In this document: positions 18,352 to 27,781 of the stretch, in pieces | Numbering within the stretch: position 1 is the first letter of the stretch | Layout: the number at the start of each line of letters is the position of its first letter | Assembly (NCBI RefSeq): GCF_003026495.1 | Contig: NZ_PYMA01000019.1 | Location: 1-64,000 of the forward strand | Origin: Photobacterium sanctipauli | GTDB taxonomy: Bacteria; Pseudomonadota; Gammaproteobacteria; Enterobacterales; Vibrionaceae | DNA: 64,000 nt | Direction of reading: 5' to 3' | The notes under the pieces: model-generated | The model's input: the letters and a program-made list of their open reading frames with translations, nothing else | The model's database searches: none | Told to the model about the DNA's origin: nothing | Program-made: the position numbers and the translations under genes

Positions 18352-18378
18352 GAGGGGCAGTGCGAGCACTGCCCTCTC
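18352..18378 (+). terminator. Hairpin between DUF3360 gene and pflB
   Basis: A GC-rich stem (GAGGGGCAGTGC with GCACTGCCCTC, one bulged G) lies just after the stop codon, followed by TCTCATT. It may partly terminate or protect the upstream message. A second hairpin with a TTCG tetraloop (TTCACC/GGTGAA, 18476-18491) lies closer to pflB. Confidence 0.6.
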
Positions 18379-18547
18379 TCATTAGTGTTTGATAGCACTA
18401 ATACGAATAATCAAATCATCAAGATTAAATAGCGCTGATTGGATTATCCGTATTATTGTTAATGAAAGTGTACTGTTCACCTTCGGGTGAAGCTGGCTCA
18501 ACAGCTCACGCAGTACGTGTTTTTTCTACTAAAAAGGTAGGTATGTC

Positions 18548-20824
18548 ATGGCAGAGCAATTTGCTAAAGCTTGGGAAGGGTTCGCAGCAGGCGAATGGCA
18601 GAACGATGTAAACGTTCGCGACTTCATCCAGAAAAACTACACTCCATACGAGGGTGACGAGTCTTTCCTAGTTACTGAAGGTACTGAAGCAACTAACAAG
18701 CTTTGGGATCAGGTAATGGAAGGTATCAAGCAGGAAAACAGCACTCACGCTCCTGTAGATTTCGATACTTCTCTTATCTCTACCATCACTGCTCACGACG
18801 CAGGTTACATCAACAAAGATCTAGAGACTATCGTTGGTCTTCAGACTGAAGCTCCGCTTAAGCGTGCAATCATGCCTAACGGCGGCGTGCGCATGATCGA
18901 AGGTTCTTGCAAAGCTTACGGCCGTACTCTGGACCCGCAAGTTTCTAAGATCTACTCTGAGTACCGTAAAACGCACAACCAAGGCGTTTTCGATGTTTAC
19001 TCTCCAGACATCCTAAAATGTCGTAAATCTGGTGTTCTAACTGGTCTTCCAGATGCATACGGCCGTGGTCGTATCATCGGTGACTACCGTCGTGTTGCAC
19101 TGTACGGTATCGACTTCCTAATGAAGGAAAAAGTTGCTCAGTTCCACTCTACTCAAGAGAAGCTAGAGTCTGGCGACGATCTACAGATGACGATGCAGCT
19201 TCGTGAAGAACTTCAAGAGCAGCACCGTGCACTAGGTCAGATGAAAGAAATGGCAGCGAAGTACGGCTTCGACATTTCTAACCCAGCAACTGACGCGAAA
19301 GAAGCTATCCAGTGGCTATACTTCGGCTACCTAGCAGCAGTTAAATCTCAGAACGGCGCGGCAATGTCTCTAGGCCGTACCTCTACTTTCCTAGATATCT
19401 ACGTTGAGCGTGATATCGCGGCAGGTAAGATCACTGAGGTTGAAGCTCAGGAGATGATCGACCACTTCGTAATGAAGCTACGTATGGTTCGTTTCCTACG
19501 TACGCCTGAGTACGATGAGCTATTCTCTGGCGACCCAATCTGGGCAACAGAATCTATGGGTGGTATGGGTGTTGACGGTCGTACGCTAGTTACGCGTACT
19601 AACTTCCGTTTCCTAAACACGCTATACACTATGGGTCCTTCTCCAGAGCCGAACATCACTGTTCTATGGTCTGAGCAGCTGCCTGACGGCTTCAAGCGTT
19701 TCTGTGCGAAAGTATCTATCGATACTTCTTCTATCCAGTACGAAAACGACGACCTAATGCGTCCAGACTTCGACAACGATGACTACGCTATCGCTTGTTG
19801 TGTATCGCCAATGGTTATCGGTAAGCACATGCAGTTCTTCGGTGCGCGTGCAAACCTTGCTAAGACGCTTCTATACGTTATCAACGGCGGTGTTGATGAG
19901 AAGCTGAAGCTGCAGGTTGGTCCTAAGACTGAGCCAATGCTAGACGAAGTACTAGACTTCGACAAAGTATACGCTGGCCTAGACAACTTCATGGATTGGC
20001 TAGCTAAGCAGTACGTAACTGCACTAAACGCTATCCACTACTCTCACGACAAGTACAGCTACGAAGCTGCGCTAATGGCACTGCACGATCGTGACGTTCG
20101 TCGTACTATGGCTTGTGGTATCGCTGGTCTTTCTGTTGCTGCTGACTCACTAGCTGCTATCAAGTTCGCTAAAGTTAAGCCAGTACGTGACGAAGACGGC
20201 ATCGCAATCGACTTCGAAATCGAAGGCGACTATCCGAAGTTCGGTAACAACGACGCTCGCGTTGATGACATCGCTTGTGAGCTTGTTACTACCTTCATGA
20301 ACAAGATCCGTAAGCTTAAGACTTACCGTGACGCTGTTCCTACTCAGTCTATCCTAACTATCACTTCAAACGTGGTATACGGTAAGAAGACGGGTAACAC
20401 GCCAGACGGTCGTCAAGCAGGCGCGCCATTCGCACCGGGTGCAAACCCAATGCACGGCCGTGACGAGAAAGGTGCTGTAGCATCTCTAACTTCAGTAGGT
20501 AAACTACCGTTTGCTGATGCGAAAGATGGTATCTCTTACACCTTCTCTATCGTGCCTAACGCACTAGGTAAAGAGCAGGACACTCAGCGTGCTAACCTTG
20601 CTGGTCTAATGGATGGTTACTTCCACCACGAAACTGGTATCGAAGGCGGTCAGCACCTGAACGTTAACGTTCTAAACCGCGATACGCTGGAAGATGCTGT
20701 TAAGCACCCAGAGAAGTACCCACAGCTAACTATCCGTGTATCGGGTTACGCTGTACGCTTTAACTCTCTAACTGCAGAACAGCAGAAAGACGTTATCGCT
20801 CGTACTTTCACTGAGTCTCTATAA
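18548..20824 (+). CDS. pflB: Pyruvate formate-lyase
   Basis: A 758-residue glycyl-radical enzyme that converts pyruvate and CoA to acetyl-CoA and formate in anaerobic metabolism. The active-site cysteine pair is C417-C418 in IACCVSPM and the radical glycine is G733 in VSGYAVRFN, near the C-terminus as in E. coli (C418-C419, G734). The codon bias is strong (for example many CTA, GGT and CGT codons), like ackA and pta nearby, which fits very high expression. pflA follows on the same strand after a terminator-like structure. Confidence 0.98.
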   Translation: MAEQFAKAWEGFAAGEWQNDVNVRDFIQKNYTPYEGDESFLVTEGTEATNKLWDQVMEGIKQENSTHAPVDFDTSLISTITAHDAGYINKDLETIVGLQTEAPLKRAIMPNGGVRMIEGSCKAYGRTLDPQVSKIYSEYRKTHNQGVFDVYSPDILKCRKSGVLTGLPDAYGRGRIIGDYRRVALYGIDFLMKEKVAQFHSTQEKLESGDDLQMTMQLREELQEQHRALGQMKEMAAKYGFDISNPATDAKEAIQWLYFGYLAAVKSQNGAAMSLGRTSTFLDIYVERDIAAGKITEVEAQEMIDHFVMKLRMVRFLRTPEYDELFSGDPIWATESMGGMGVDGRTLVTRTNFRFLNTLYTMGPSPEPNITVLWSEQLPDGFKRFCAKVSIDTSSIQYENDDLMRPDFDNDDYAIACCVSPMVIGKHMQFFGARANLAKTLLYVINGGVDEKLKLQVGPKTEPMLDEVLDFDKVYAGLDNFMDWLAKQYVTALNAIHYSHDKYSYEAALMALHDRDVRRTMACGIAGLSVAADSLAAIKFAKVKPVRDEDGIAIDFEIEGDYPKFGNNDARVDDIACELVTTFMNKIRKLKTYRDAVPTQSILTITSNVVYGKKTGNTPDGRQAGAPFAPGANPMHGRDEKGAVASLTSVGKLPFADAKDGISYTFSIVPNALGKEQDTQRANLAGLMDGYFHHETGIEGGQHLNVNVLNRDTLEDAVKHPEKYPQLTIRVSGYAVRFNSLTAEQQKDVIARTFTESL

Positions 20825-20844
20825 TTTAGAGTCCAGTCGCTTCA

Positions 20845-20912
20845 ACAAGCGGTGCCTGTACCGCTTGTCATGAACATAAAAATGCCGCTAACCCAGTTAG
20901 CGGCATTTTTGT
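20845..20912 (+). terminator. Double hairpin and terminator after pflB
   Basis: Two hairpins in a row: ACAAGCGGT with ACCGCTTGT (20845-20868), then a longer A/T-flanked stem around AATGCCGCTAA and TTAGCGGCATT (about 20878-20910) ending in a T run. The second is a classical terminator. The first may protect the pflB 3' end. Some read-through to pflA is likely in this family of operons. Confidence 0.88.
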
Positions 20913-21109
20913 ATTCCCTCATGCCAACGGCAAAAACTAGCCATTTTAATCCCCCCTTTACCCAGTTACTGCCTCTTCCCTCACCTCCACTTATAACAAG
21001 CAACCTCAGTGAATTACCCTTACACTTAAAGTGAGTTTATGACTACTTTAGCTGAGCGTTTTGTAATAAAATGACAAGAAAATACGCACCTATGCGGAGA
21101 AGTTAAGCA

Positions 21110-21853
21110 ATGTCACTAAAAGGCCGTATCCACTCCTTTGAATCCTGCGGAACAGTAGATGGTCCGGGGATCCGTTTTATCGTCTTTATGCAGGGCTGCC
21201 TTATGCGCTGCCAGTATTGCCATAACCGCGATACTTGGGATTTACATGACGGTAAGGAAATTACTGTTGATGAGCTAATCAAAGAGGCTACTGCCTATCG
21301 CCACTTCATGAACGCATCTGGCGGCGGCGTGACCGCTTCCGGCGGTGAAGCAATGCTACAACCTGAGTTTGTGCGTGATTTCTTCCGAGCCGCGCAAGCG
21401 CAAGGCATCCACACTTGCCTCGATACCAACGGCTATATCCGCAAGCACACCGACGTCATTGACGAAGTCTTGGACGCCGCCGATCTGGTTATGCTGGATC
21501 TGAAACAAATTAACGACGACGTTCACCAAGATCTGGTTGGCGTACCGAACAAGCGCGTGCTTGATTTCGCCCACTACCTCCATAAGCGCGGACAAAAAAC
21601 CTGGATCCGTTATGTCGTTGTACCGGGTAAAACCGATGACGAGCAGTCGGCACACCTGCTAGGCGACTTCATCAAGGACATGGACAACATCGAGAAGGTA
21701 GAGCTGCTGCCTTACCACCAGCTAGGCGAACACAAGTGGGAAGCGATGGGCTTCGACTACCCGCTAAAAGGCGTCAATCCGCCACCGAAAGAAACCATGG
21801 AAAAAATCCAATCTATTATCAGCGGCTACACCAGCGCAAAAGTGATGTTCTAA
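21110..21853 (+). CDS. pflA: Pyruvate formate-lyase activating enzyme
   Basis: A 247-residue radical-SAM enzyme that generates the glycyl radical on PflB. The CxxxCxxC motif is C30-LMR-C34-QY-C37, and the glycine-rich [14 protein letters not shown]-binding loop follows at residues about 77-87. Length matches E. coli PflA (246). GGAGAAG precedes the ATG. It is separated from pflB by 285 bp and a strong terminator, so it may have its own promoter. Confidence 0.97.
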   Translation: MSLKGRIHSFESCGTVDGPGIRFIVFMQGCLMRCQYCHNRDTWDLHDGKEITVDELIKEATAYRHFMNASGGGVTASGGEAMLQPEFVRDFFRAAQAQGIHTCLDTNGYIRKHTDVIDEVLDAADLVMLDLKQINDDVHQDLVGVPNKRVLDFAHYLHKRGQKTWIRYVVVPGKTDDEQSAHLLGDFIKDMDNIEKVELLPYHQLGEHKWEAMGFDYPLKGVNPPPKETMEKIQSIISGYTSAKVMF

Positions 21854-21890
21854 CCATCTAAAGATTATCAATTTTTATAATAGATAGAAT

Positions 21891-21917
21891 AAAGGAGAGC
21901 AGAGGCTCTCCTTTTTC
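21891..21917 (+). terminator. Terminator after pflA
   Basis: A perfect 10-bp stem (AAAGGAGAGC with GCTCTCCTTT) around AGAG, followed by a T run, 37 bases after the stop. Confidence 0.88.
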
Positions 21918-22240
21918 ATTCCAACCCTATATAGCAGCAAAATAGGCAAAATAAGGCATCTCAGATAACAAGCAACGCTGAAAAATAAGCTTAACCGCAC
22001 CACTAAATAATAAAGCTGGATACAAAGTAAGGCTGGGAGCCGTGACATGGCCTACTAATAACTGCTTAAAGCTCGCTTTCTCCGATGAAAAGCGCACCTT
22101 ATTAATCTATTAGTTAATTAGATTGGCATTATAAGAAAAAATGAAACTTGTAGCACATCAGAGGTAAGGTGGCACCTCGCTTAGATTCAAGCTATGCCAC
22201 CAATTCGACTTTCTACACCTAGAAAGTAAACTTCGCTGCT
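21918..22240. other. Gene-free convergent region
   Basis: An AT-rich region between convergent pflA and the LysR gene. The only structure noted is a 7-bp inverted repeat (ACTTTCT-N6-AGAAAGT, 22208-22227) just past the LysR stop, possibly its transcript end. No convincing ORF. Confidence 0.4.
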
Positions 22241-23149
22241 TCAGGACATCTCAAGCTTATGGTTTTTCATCATACGGTGCCCTTCACGTTTAATACACTC
22301 CAGCAATGGGTGATCAGCCATTTCCTTACGCCAAATAAATGAAATTGCACGATCCATTTTTAGTTCTGGTACGTTCAATGCGATAAGTTCACCGCGCTTA
22401 ATAGATGGCGCCACATCTAAGTATGGTAGGCAGGTTAGATAATGGCCATTGGCCACCATAGTTCGGATCACTGGCACATGGCTGTATTCGCGCCAAACAT
22501 CCAAATCAGGAATAAGAGGAACCATCGCGCTTTCAAAAATGGCACGAGTACCGGCACCGCCTTCGCGTAATACCCACTGTGCTTGTTCTAGCTGCGCAAG
22601 GCTAACACGCTTGTGCTTGGCAAAAGGATGATGCGCCGAGCTGACCACTACAAGGTGATCGCGGCACCACTCTTCCTGATGGGTACGATTATCGTCACAG
22701 CGTCCTTCAATGATGCCAATATCGTATTTGTAATTAAGTACGCCTTCTATAATACCCTGGCTACTTTTCACTTCCAGCCCAGTTCTTACCTCAGGAAAAT
22801 CAGTATCAATAATACTGATAAGCTCTGGAACCAAATGTTCTGCAGGTGTTTGGCTAGCACCAATATTGATACTACCGCTGAAAAGGTGTTGGTCATAAAA
22901 GCCAATTTCAATCTGCTCAGCGTCTTGCAATAAGCGTTTCGCCCTTGGTCGCAACCAGTTACCCCAATGGGTCAAGCGCATATCTTTACCCTGACGGACG
23001 AAGAGATCCCGGCCAAGTAGCTTTTCTAATTGGCTAAGAGACATACTTGCAGCAGATTGGGTAACCCCTAACCTCTCAGCGGCTTGGCTAACACTCCCCA
23101 ACTCAGCTACTGCATCGAACACTGATAACTGTTTCAACGAATAACGCAC
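22241..23149 (-). CDS. LysR-family regulator
   Basis: A 302-residue transcription regulator. The N-terminal winged helix-turn-helix (LKQLSVFDAVAELGSVSQ onward, with the recognition helix QSAASMSLSQLEKLLG) is followed by a periplasmic-binding-like effector domain from about residue 90. The start is set at GTG 23149 because AGGAG lies five bases before it and the protein then begins at the usual place. A TTG 33 bases further upstream has no such support. It is divergent from the CBS-domain gene and stands between pflA and the formate-transport genes, so it is a candidate regulator of that cluster. The effector is unknown. Confidence 0.88.
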   Translation of the reverse strand: MRYSLKQLSVFDAVAELGSVSQAAERLGVTQSAASMSLSQLEKLLGRDLFVRQGKDMRLTHWGNWLRPRAKRLLQDAEQIEIGFYDQHLFSGSINIGASQTPAEHLVPELISIIDTDFPEVRTGLEVKSSQGIIEGVLNYKYDIGIIEGRCDDNRTHQEEWCRDHLVVVSSAHHPFAKHKRVSLAQLEQAQWVLREGGAGTRAIFESAMVPLIPDLDVWREYSHVPVIRTMVANGHYLTCLPYLDVAPSIKRGELIALNVPELKMDRAISFIWRKEMADHPLLECIKREGHRMMKNHKLEMS

Positions 23150-23710
23150 TTTTACTCCTAGGTTTACAACAGGTGGGCCCAACGCCGATAGTTATACTTC
23201 GATCGCCAATCAATAAATCTGATTGCTAAATGAACGCATCCAATTGTATCAAGTTTTGGCGCTTGGGTAATGCAAACTGAATACACATTTTATGTTTTAG
23301 CCCAGCATACTTAAAGAAAATAGTAACCAAATACCTACAGTTAGATATTCCCCTTAATAAATAAAGAGATGCTGGCTGTCAATTTCACCATTTACTCACA
23401 ACTACTTTCCGCTGCATTGATTAAATTCAAGCCAAAACACTCAATAAAAACACCAATAGTAATAGCGAAGTATCACTGCATCCATTATGCGACTAATCAC
23501 CATCATAAAATTTGATTAATTCACTAAGAAATAGATTTTTGAAATACTTTTAAACAAAGTATCAGAAAAACTGAATGACATCCTAAATAAAATCAATTTT
23601 ACTAATGAGCCGGTGCTGAGTAACATTTCCGTCAACAGCTCAATGAGCCATTTTTCAATGACTCTTGGCGAGTTACTGCAACATTGTTGATTTATATTAA
23701 GGAGATTGTT
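23150..23710. promoter_or_regulatory. Long divergent intergenic region with FNR-like site
   Basis: This 561-bp AT-rich region lies between the LysR gene and the CBS gene. TTGATTAAATTCAA at 23417-23430 matches the FNR consensus at nine of ten positions. LysR operators are also expected here but cannot be picked out reliably. No convincing ORF. Confidence 0.45.
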
Positions 23711-24250
23711 ATGAGCGCATTACTTACAGTGAGAGACATTGTAAACACGCAAGCCCCAACGCTAAGTACTGATACGAATTTACCTACGGCTATCGATGTT
23801 TTGTCCAAAAATCATATTAACGGTGCACCTGTGTGTGATGAAAGCGGTAACCTTATTGGTTTTTTATCTGCCCACGACATCATGGTAGAAATGTGGTGCC
23901 AGGACTACTTACCTGATGAAGACGTATCGGTAGGTACGCTAATGAAGACTGATCTAGTCACGATGGATATTGATGACCGTCTAACAGATGCCCTTGAATA
24001 TCTGGCTTTGGATAAGGAGCAGCTTTATCCAACAACAGCGATGGGCTATGCGACACAAATGACAACGCTGTCTCTAGAAGAGCGCGCCAAATCAATCAAA
24101 ATCAACAAACCACAAATTTTACCAGTACTAGAACAAGGTAGGTATGTCGGTGTTGTATCACGCCAAGAAGTATTGAGAGCTCTTCGTGCTCTATTCAATG
24201 ATGCGACAACACCAGTCGCTGAAAATGTTGCCCCACAGGTTGTGACCTAA
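23711..24250 (+). CDS. Stand-alone CBS-pair protein
   Basis: A 179-residue soluble protein made of two CBS motifs: residues about 5-60 (DVLSKNHINGAPVCDESGNLIGFLSAHDI) and about 70-165 (PQILPVLEQGRYVGVVSRQEVLRAL). Between them lies an unusual insert, DKEQLYPTTAMG followed by TTLSLEER. The same insert and overall sequence recur in the C-terminal part of the FocA-CBS fusion 4 kb downstream, so the two are paralogues. CBS pairs usually bind adenine nucleotides and gate linked enzymes or transporters. The ATG at 23711 follows AAGGAG by six bases; a TTG 27 bases upstream is rejected. The next gene, a membrane protein, starts 114 bp later. Confidence 0.85.
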   Translation: MSALLTVRDIVNTQAPTLSTDTNLPTAIDVLSKNHINGAPVCDESGNLIGFLSAHDIMVEMWCQDYLPDEDVSVGTLMKTDLVTMDIDDRLTDALEYLALDKEQLYPTTAMGYATQMTTLSLEERAKSIKINKPQILPVLEQGRYVGVVSRQEVLRALRALFNDATTPVAENVAPQVVT

Positions 24251-24364
24251 TTTAGTAACGGACTAATTATACGCTCACAGCCCGCATTCCCTTAGTTGGG
24301 CTCCCATGTATTTACGACATGCCATCGCGCCTGTGAGCAGTTCGAAAAAGTTTTTGGAGTTAAA

Positions 24365-25897
24365 ATGGAACACGTTTCCCATCTTTTTGCTTTTAACCAT
24401 TTTGTAATTGCAATGGTTGCGTTAACAATTATGGTGCTTGTTGCCCGCACCCTTGTTGCTGGCACTAAGTATTCATCATTGCTCGTCATTGTTGTTTTTG
24501 GCCTGGCTTTAGGCTCGCTACTGGTTCACAGTGGTATGGCTACACCGGGGCTAGATCAATTCCCGATTGTTTCGCTGATTGGCCAAACAACAGTCATTGC
24601 ATTAATCGCTTCATTCTTCGTCGGCGGGCAGGAAATCAAACGTCTGCTGTCGAAGCAAAGCATGGATGAAAATTGCGACTTCTTCACCCCGTCTTCTCAA
24701 GAGGTGGTGTTGGGGACAAGCAGTACACAATTAACATTTATCATTCGTGCATTCCTGTTGCTCATTGGTATCCAAACGGCTGACGTTCTGCTTTCAGGCC
24801 GAGTAACCGACTCGGCGTTAGGGGAGTCATACCTACTCCTGTCATATATCTGCCTTGCTTTAGCATTCATTCTGATTGACCGTAAAGCCGTGATCAGCAA
24901 CAAGGGCAAATATATTCGTAAAGGTCTATTCGAAGTTGTTGCGATTATTATCGTGCTTAACATTTCCCTTTGGCTTTCAAACGCAGTGTCATCTGTTATT
25001 GGCCTTCCGCAGATCTTCTTTGCGATGATCTTATCTTCCGGCCTAGGCATGCTCCTACCAAGATGGAAGCACGGCCCAACCATGAACGCGCTATTATTTG
25101 CCGGTATTCCACTTGTACTGGCAGGTAGCTTCATCGTTGGCGGATCACACATGGTTGAAGCTTTCGGTATCCCTGGCCTACAGAGCGTAATTGTTTACGG
25201 TTTCTCTGGCCAAATCTTCTGGATGTTCGGCGGTCTGGCTCTACTTATCTTCGTTGGTAAAGCCAACCACCTCCGTAACCTTGCACCGGGCCTAGCTGGC
25301 GGCTTATCTCACTCAGGACTAACTGGTGCATGTACTGCTGGTGATTTTGGCCGCACAGCCGCGTCCCGTGCCCCTATCATGATTAACATTCCGTTTGCTG
25401 GCCATATCTTTGTCTTTACAATACTGGCAGCCAGTGCCGAGCGCGGCTCCCTGATGGTGAGCTGGACACTACCACTTATTTTGGCTGGCGCAGCGTTTGT
25501 TTTTCTATCACTGAAAAAACTTCGTGCCGCCAAAGGCTGTGAAAGCAGTGAAGTAAAAGGCCTGATGCTATTCTCACTAGGCTGGCAGATCATCGCGGTC
25601 TTCGGTAGCTTCACCCTGCTTAGCGTCGCGGGTATGTCACTTGAACATGCATCAATGTCTGCCTCATCTGGCCTATCCCACTTCGGCTTATTTGCCGCAG
25701 TACAAGAAGGGATGTTTGGTGCTGCCGCTGCAAGCCTTATCACCTTTACCTTTGCAATGACATTCCTGGTTCACCCGTTTGTCTTCGCCATGTTTGGTAA
25801 AGCGGCTGAAAATAGCGGTGTAATGGCAGAAAAAGCCGTAATGGCACTAGCAAGTATTGGTTTGATTGGCGTCATTTACTCAACCATCATTATTTAA
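24365..25897 (+). CDS. Polytopic membrane protein, family not recognised
   Basis: A 510-residue inner-membrane protein with roughly 12-14 hydrophobic segments and few long loops. Notable conserved-looking patches are FFVGGQEIKRLLSKQS (residues about 94-109), AGLAGGLSHSGLTGACTAGDFGRTAASRAP (about 313-342), and glycine/alanine-rich terminal helices. The patches suggest re-entrant or substrate-binding loops of a transporter or channel. I could not place it in YeiH, GltS, SulP or other carrier families by eye. GGAG lies just before the ATG at 24365; a TTG 69 bases upstream is rejected. It follows the CBS-pair gene and precedes an OFA transporter and FocA-CBS, so a formate- or anion-related transport role is plausible but unproven. 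Confidence 0.7.
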   Translation: MEHVSHLFAFNHFVIAMVALTIMVLVARTLVAGTKYSSLLVIVVFGLALGSLLVHSGMATPGLDQFPIVSLIGQTTVIALIASFFVGGQEIKRLLSKQSMDENCDFFTPSSQEVVLGTSSTQLTFIIRAFLLLIGIQTADVLLSGRVTDSALGESYLLLSYICLALAFILIDRKAVISNKGKYIRKGLFEVVAIIIVLNISLWLSNAVSSVIGLPQIFFAMILSSGLGMLLPRWKHGPTMNALLFAGIPLVLAGSFIVGGSHMVEAFGIPGLQSVIVYGFSGQIFWMFGGLALLIFVGKANHLRNLAPGLAGGLSHSGLTGACTAGDFGRTAASRAPIMINIPFAGHIFVFTILAASAERGSLMVSWTLPLILAGAAFVFLSLKKLRAAKGCESSEVKGLMLFSLGWQIIAVFGSFTLLSVAGMSLEHASMSASSGLSHFGLFAAVQEGMFGAAAASLITFTFAMTFLVHPFVFAMFGKAAENSGVMAEKAVMALASIGLIGVIYSTIII

Positions 25898-26149
25898 CAA
25901 TCATTGCATAATAAAATAATACTTAATTAAAACAGACTCGACCCTTTTATTTGTTGGGGGAGACATGATGTCACCCCCAATATATTGCTTCTACGCGTTT
26001 AAAACAAAACCTAGTATTTCAATTAGTTTCAATTCAGCTTTAACCATATAACAAGCGAAATAATAAAACCAAGAGATCAATTTCGCTCTTAATTTACTGC
26101 TATTTAAAAAATATATTGTTAGCAGTAATTAATTAGTAGGTTAAATCAA
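25898..26149 (+). other. Intergenic region with terminator-like hairpin
   Basis: TTGGGGG with CCCCCAA (25954-25980) frames an inner GACAT/ATGTC palindrome and probably ends the upstream transcript. The remainder is AT-rich and should hold the promoter of the OFA transporter gene. Confidence 0.5.
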
Positions 26150-27433
26150 ATGCAATCAACACAAGTTAAAAACCGCTGGTTAATAGCACTTGCCGCGGTA
26201 GGAATCCATATCTCTATTGGATCTGTATATGCGTGGAGTGTCTTTTCTAATCCGCTTCATGTTGCTTTCGGTTGGGATTTACAACAAATCTCACTAACCT
26301 TTGGGATCGCCATCTTCTTCCTTGGTGCATCTGCTGCAGTCATGGGGCATGTTGTTGAAAGGAAGGGTCCGCGATTCACCGGTACAATTGCTGCAGCCTT
26401 TTTCGGTGCAGGTATTGCCGGAGCAGGTATTGCAACCATGATGGAAAGCTTATATCTGCTTTATTTCAGTTACGGCGTTTTGGGCGGTATTGGCCTTGGG
26501 GTCGGTTATGTTACGCCAGTATCAACCCTAATCAAATGGTTCCCTGACCGCCGTGGACTGGCAACCGGCTTAGCGATTATGGGCTTTGGTTTTGCATCGA
26601 TGATTGCAAGCCCAGCCATTCAAGCTTTAATAAATAGTGTAGGTATATCATCAACCTTCTTTATTCTTGGCGGTACTTACTTTACCATTATTTTAGCGGC
26701 TTCACTTTATTTAGAGCGACCACCGGTTAACTGGAAGCCTGCCTCAATGGTAGAGACAGATCAGCCGACCAAAGTGAAAAAGACAACGGCAGATCTCAGC
26801 CAGCAAAACGCCAATGAAGCAATCAAAACACCAACCTTTTGGGGTCTATGGGTGATGATCTTCATTAATATCACATGCGGCATTGCGATCATTTCTGCAG
26901 CTTCCCCTATGGCTCAAGAAATTGCAGGCCTCACCGCAATGGAAGCGGCAACAATGGTTGGTGTAATGGGACTACTCAATGGCTTAGGTCGCCTACTGTG
27001 GTCATCGGCTTCCGATCACCTCACCAGACCGAATACCTTTGTTCTGTTCTTTATTATTCAGATCGTGGCCTTTATGATGCTGCCATCACTTTCGCATGCT
27101 ATCGCTTTCCAAGCAGTGGTATTTATCATCATGACTTGTTACGGTGGTGGCTTCTCCACACTACCTGCCTACATCGGTGATCTATTTGGTACCAAACAAC
27201 TCGGCGCAATCCATGGTTATATTCTTACGGCTTGGGCGTTGGCTGGATTAACAGGCTCGTCACTGGCCGCCTATGTACGTGATTTAACAGGTAGCTATAC
27301 CATCACGATGTATATCTTCGTTGGAATTCTATCTGTCGCACTATGCATTTCCCTAATGATGAAGCTATACGTAGCAAAAATTCAGCAGGCGAACGCGATG
27401 GATGGCACCCAGCTTAAGCAGGCCACAGCGTAA
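26150..27433 (+). CDS. OFA-family MFS transporter
   Basis: A 427-residue major facilitator with 12 hydrophobic segments and a charged central loop (residues about 195-225). The start IHISIGSVYAWSVFSNPL, the loop GHVVERKGPRF, and GYVTPVSTLIKWFPDRRGLATG are typical of the oxalate/formate antiporter family, which also includes E. coli YhjX and related monocarboxylate carriers. The substrate could be formate, oxalate, pyruvate or another small carboxylate. It stands alone between terminators, upstream of the FocA-CBS gene. The formate setting favours a small monocarboxylate, which is an inference. Confidence 0.85.
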   Translation: MQSTQVKNRWLIALAAVGIHISIGSVYAWSVFSNPLHVAFGWDLQQISLTFGIAIFFLGASAAVMGHVVERKGPRFTGTIAAAFFGAGIAGAGIATMMESLYLLYFSYGVLGGIGLGVGYVTPVSTLIKWFPDRRGLATGLAIMGFGFASMIASPAIQALINSVGISSTFFILGGTYFTIILAASLYLERPPVNWKPASMVETDQPTKVKKTTADLSQQNANEAIKTPTFWGLWVMIFINITCGIAIISAASPMAQEIAGLTAMEAATMVGVMGLLNGLGRLLWSSASDHLTRPNTFVLFFIIQIVAFMMLPSLSHAIAFQAVVFIIMTCYGGGFSTLPAYIGDLFGTKQLGAIHGYILTAWALAGLTGSSLAAYVRDLTGSYTITMYIFVGILSVALCISLMMKLYVAKIQQANAMDGTQLKQATA

Positions 27434-27478
27434 AATAGCAATACCTTACTTATCAAAAAGTAAACCCGTATGACAGTC

Positions 27479-27509
27479 AACCACCAGCCTCTGGCTGGTG
27501 GTTTTTTTA
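27479..27509 (+). terminator. Terminator after OFA transporter
   Basis: A strong stem (AACCACCAGCC with GGCTGGTGGTT) with a 3-nt loop and a run of seven T. Confidence 0.9.
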
Positions 27510-27781
27510 ACCCAATCATTCAATACTTGCTCGATGGCTCACTCTTATTCACAATAGTGATGCCCCATACCACTGTTTGCATATCGAAATCTACCAAAAC
27601 TGCAATATACGAAATTGTAATCATATATTTCATATAAGAAAATATGAACCAGCTTTATATTGCTATCAATTTTTCTTATTATTGCATTGCTTAATACATT
27701 GAGCATGTAACTTGGGCAGGAAGCCGAAGTGAAAAACAGTGAGCACCGAGACGGAAAAAGTGTGTAGCACTTGGGGTAAGC
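27510..27781 (+). promoter_or_regulatory. Leader region of focA-CBS
   Basis: An AT-rich promoter region. Two related blocks, TAACTTGGGCAGGAAG (about 27708-27723) and GCACTTGGGGTAAG (27767-27780), repeat just before the ATG. The second supplies the ribosome-binding site. No operator assigned. Confidence 0.4.

Noticed and set aside
24365-25897. Assignment of the unknown membrane protein to YeiH, GltS or SulP families
   Set aside because: The characteristic motifs of those families, as far as I remember them, are not found. Length and loop patterns also differ.
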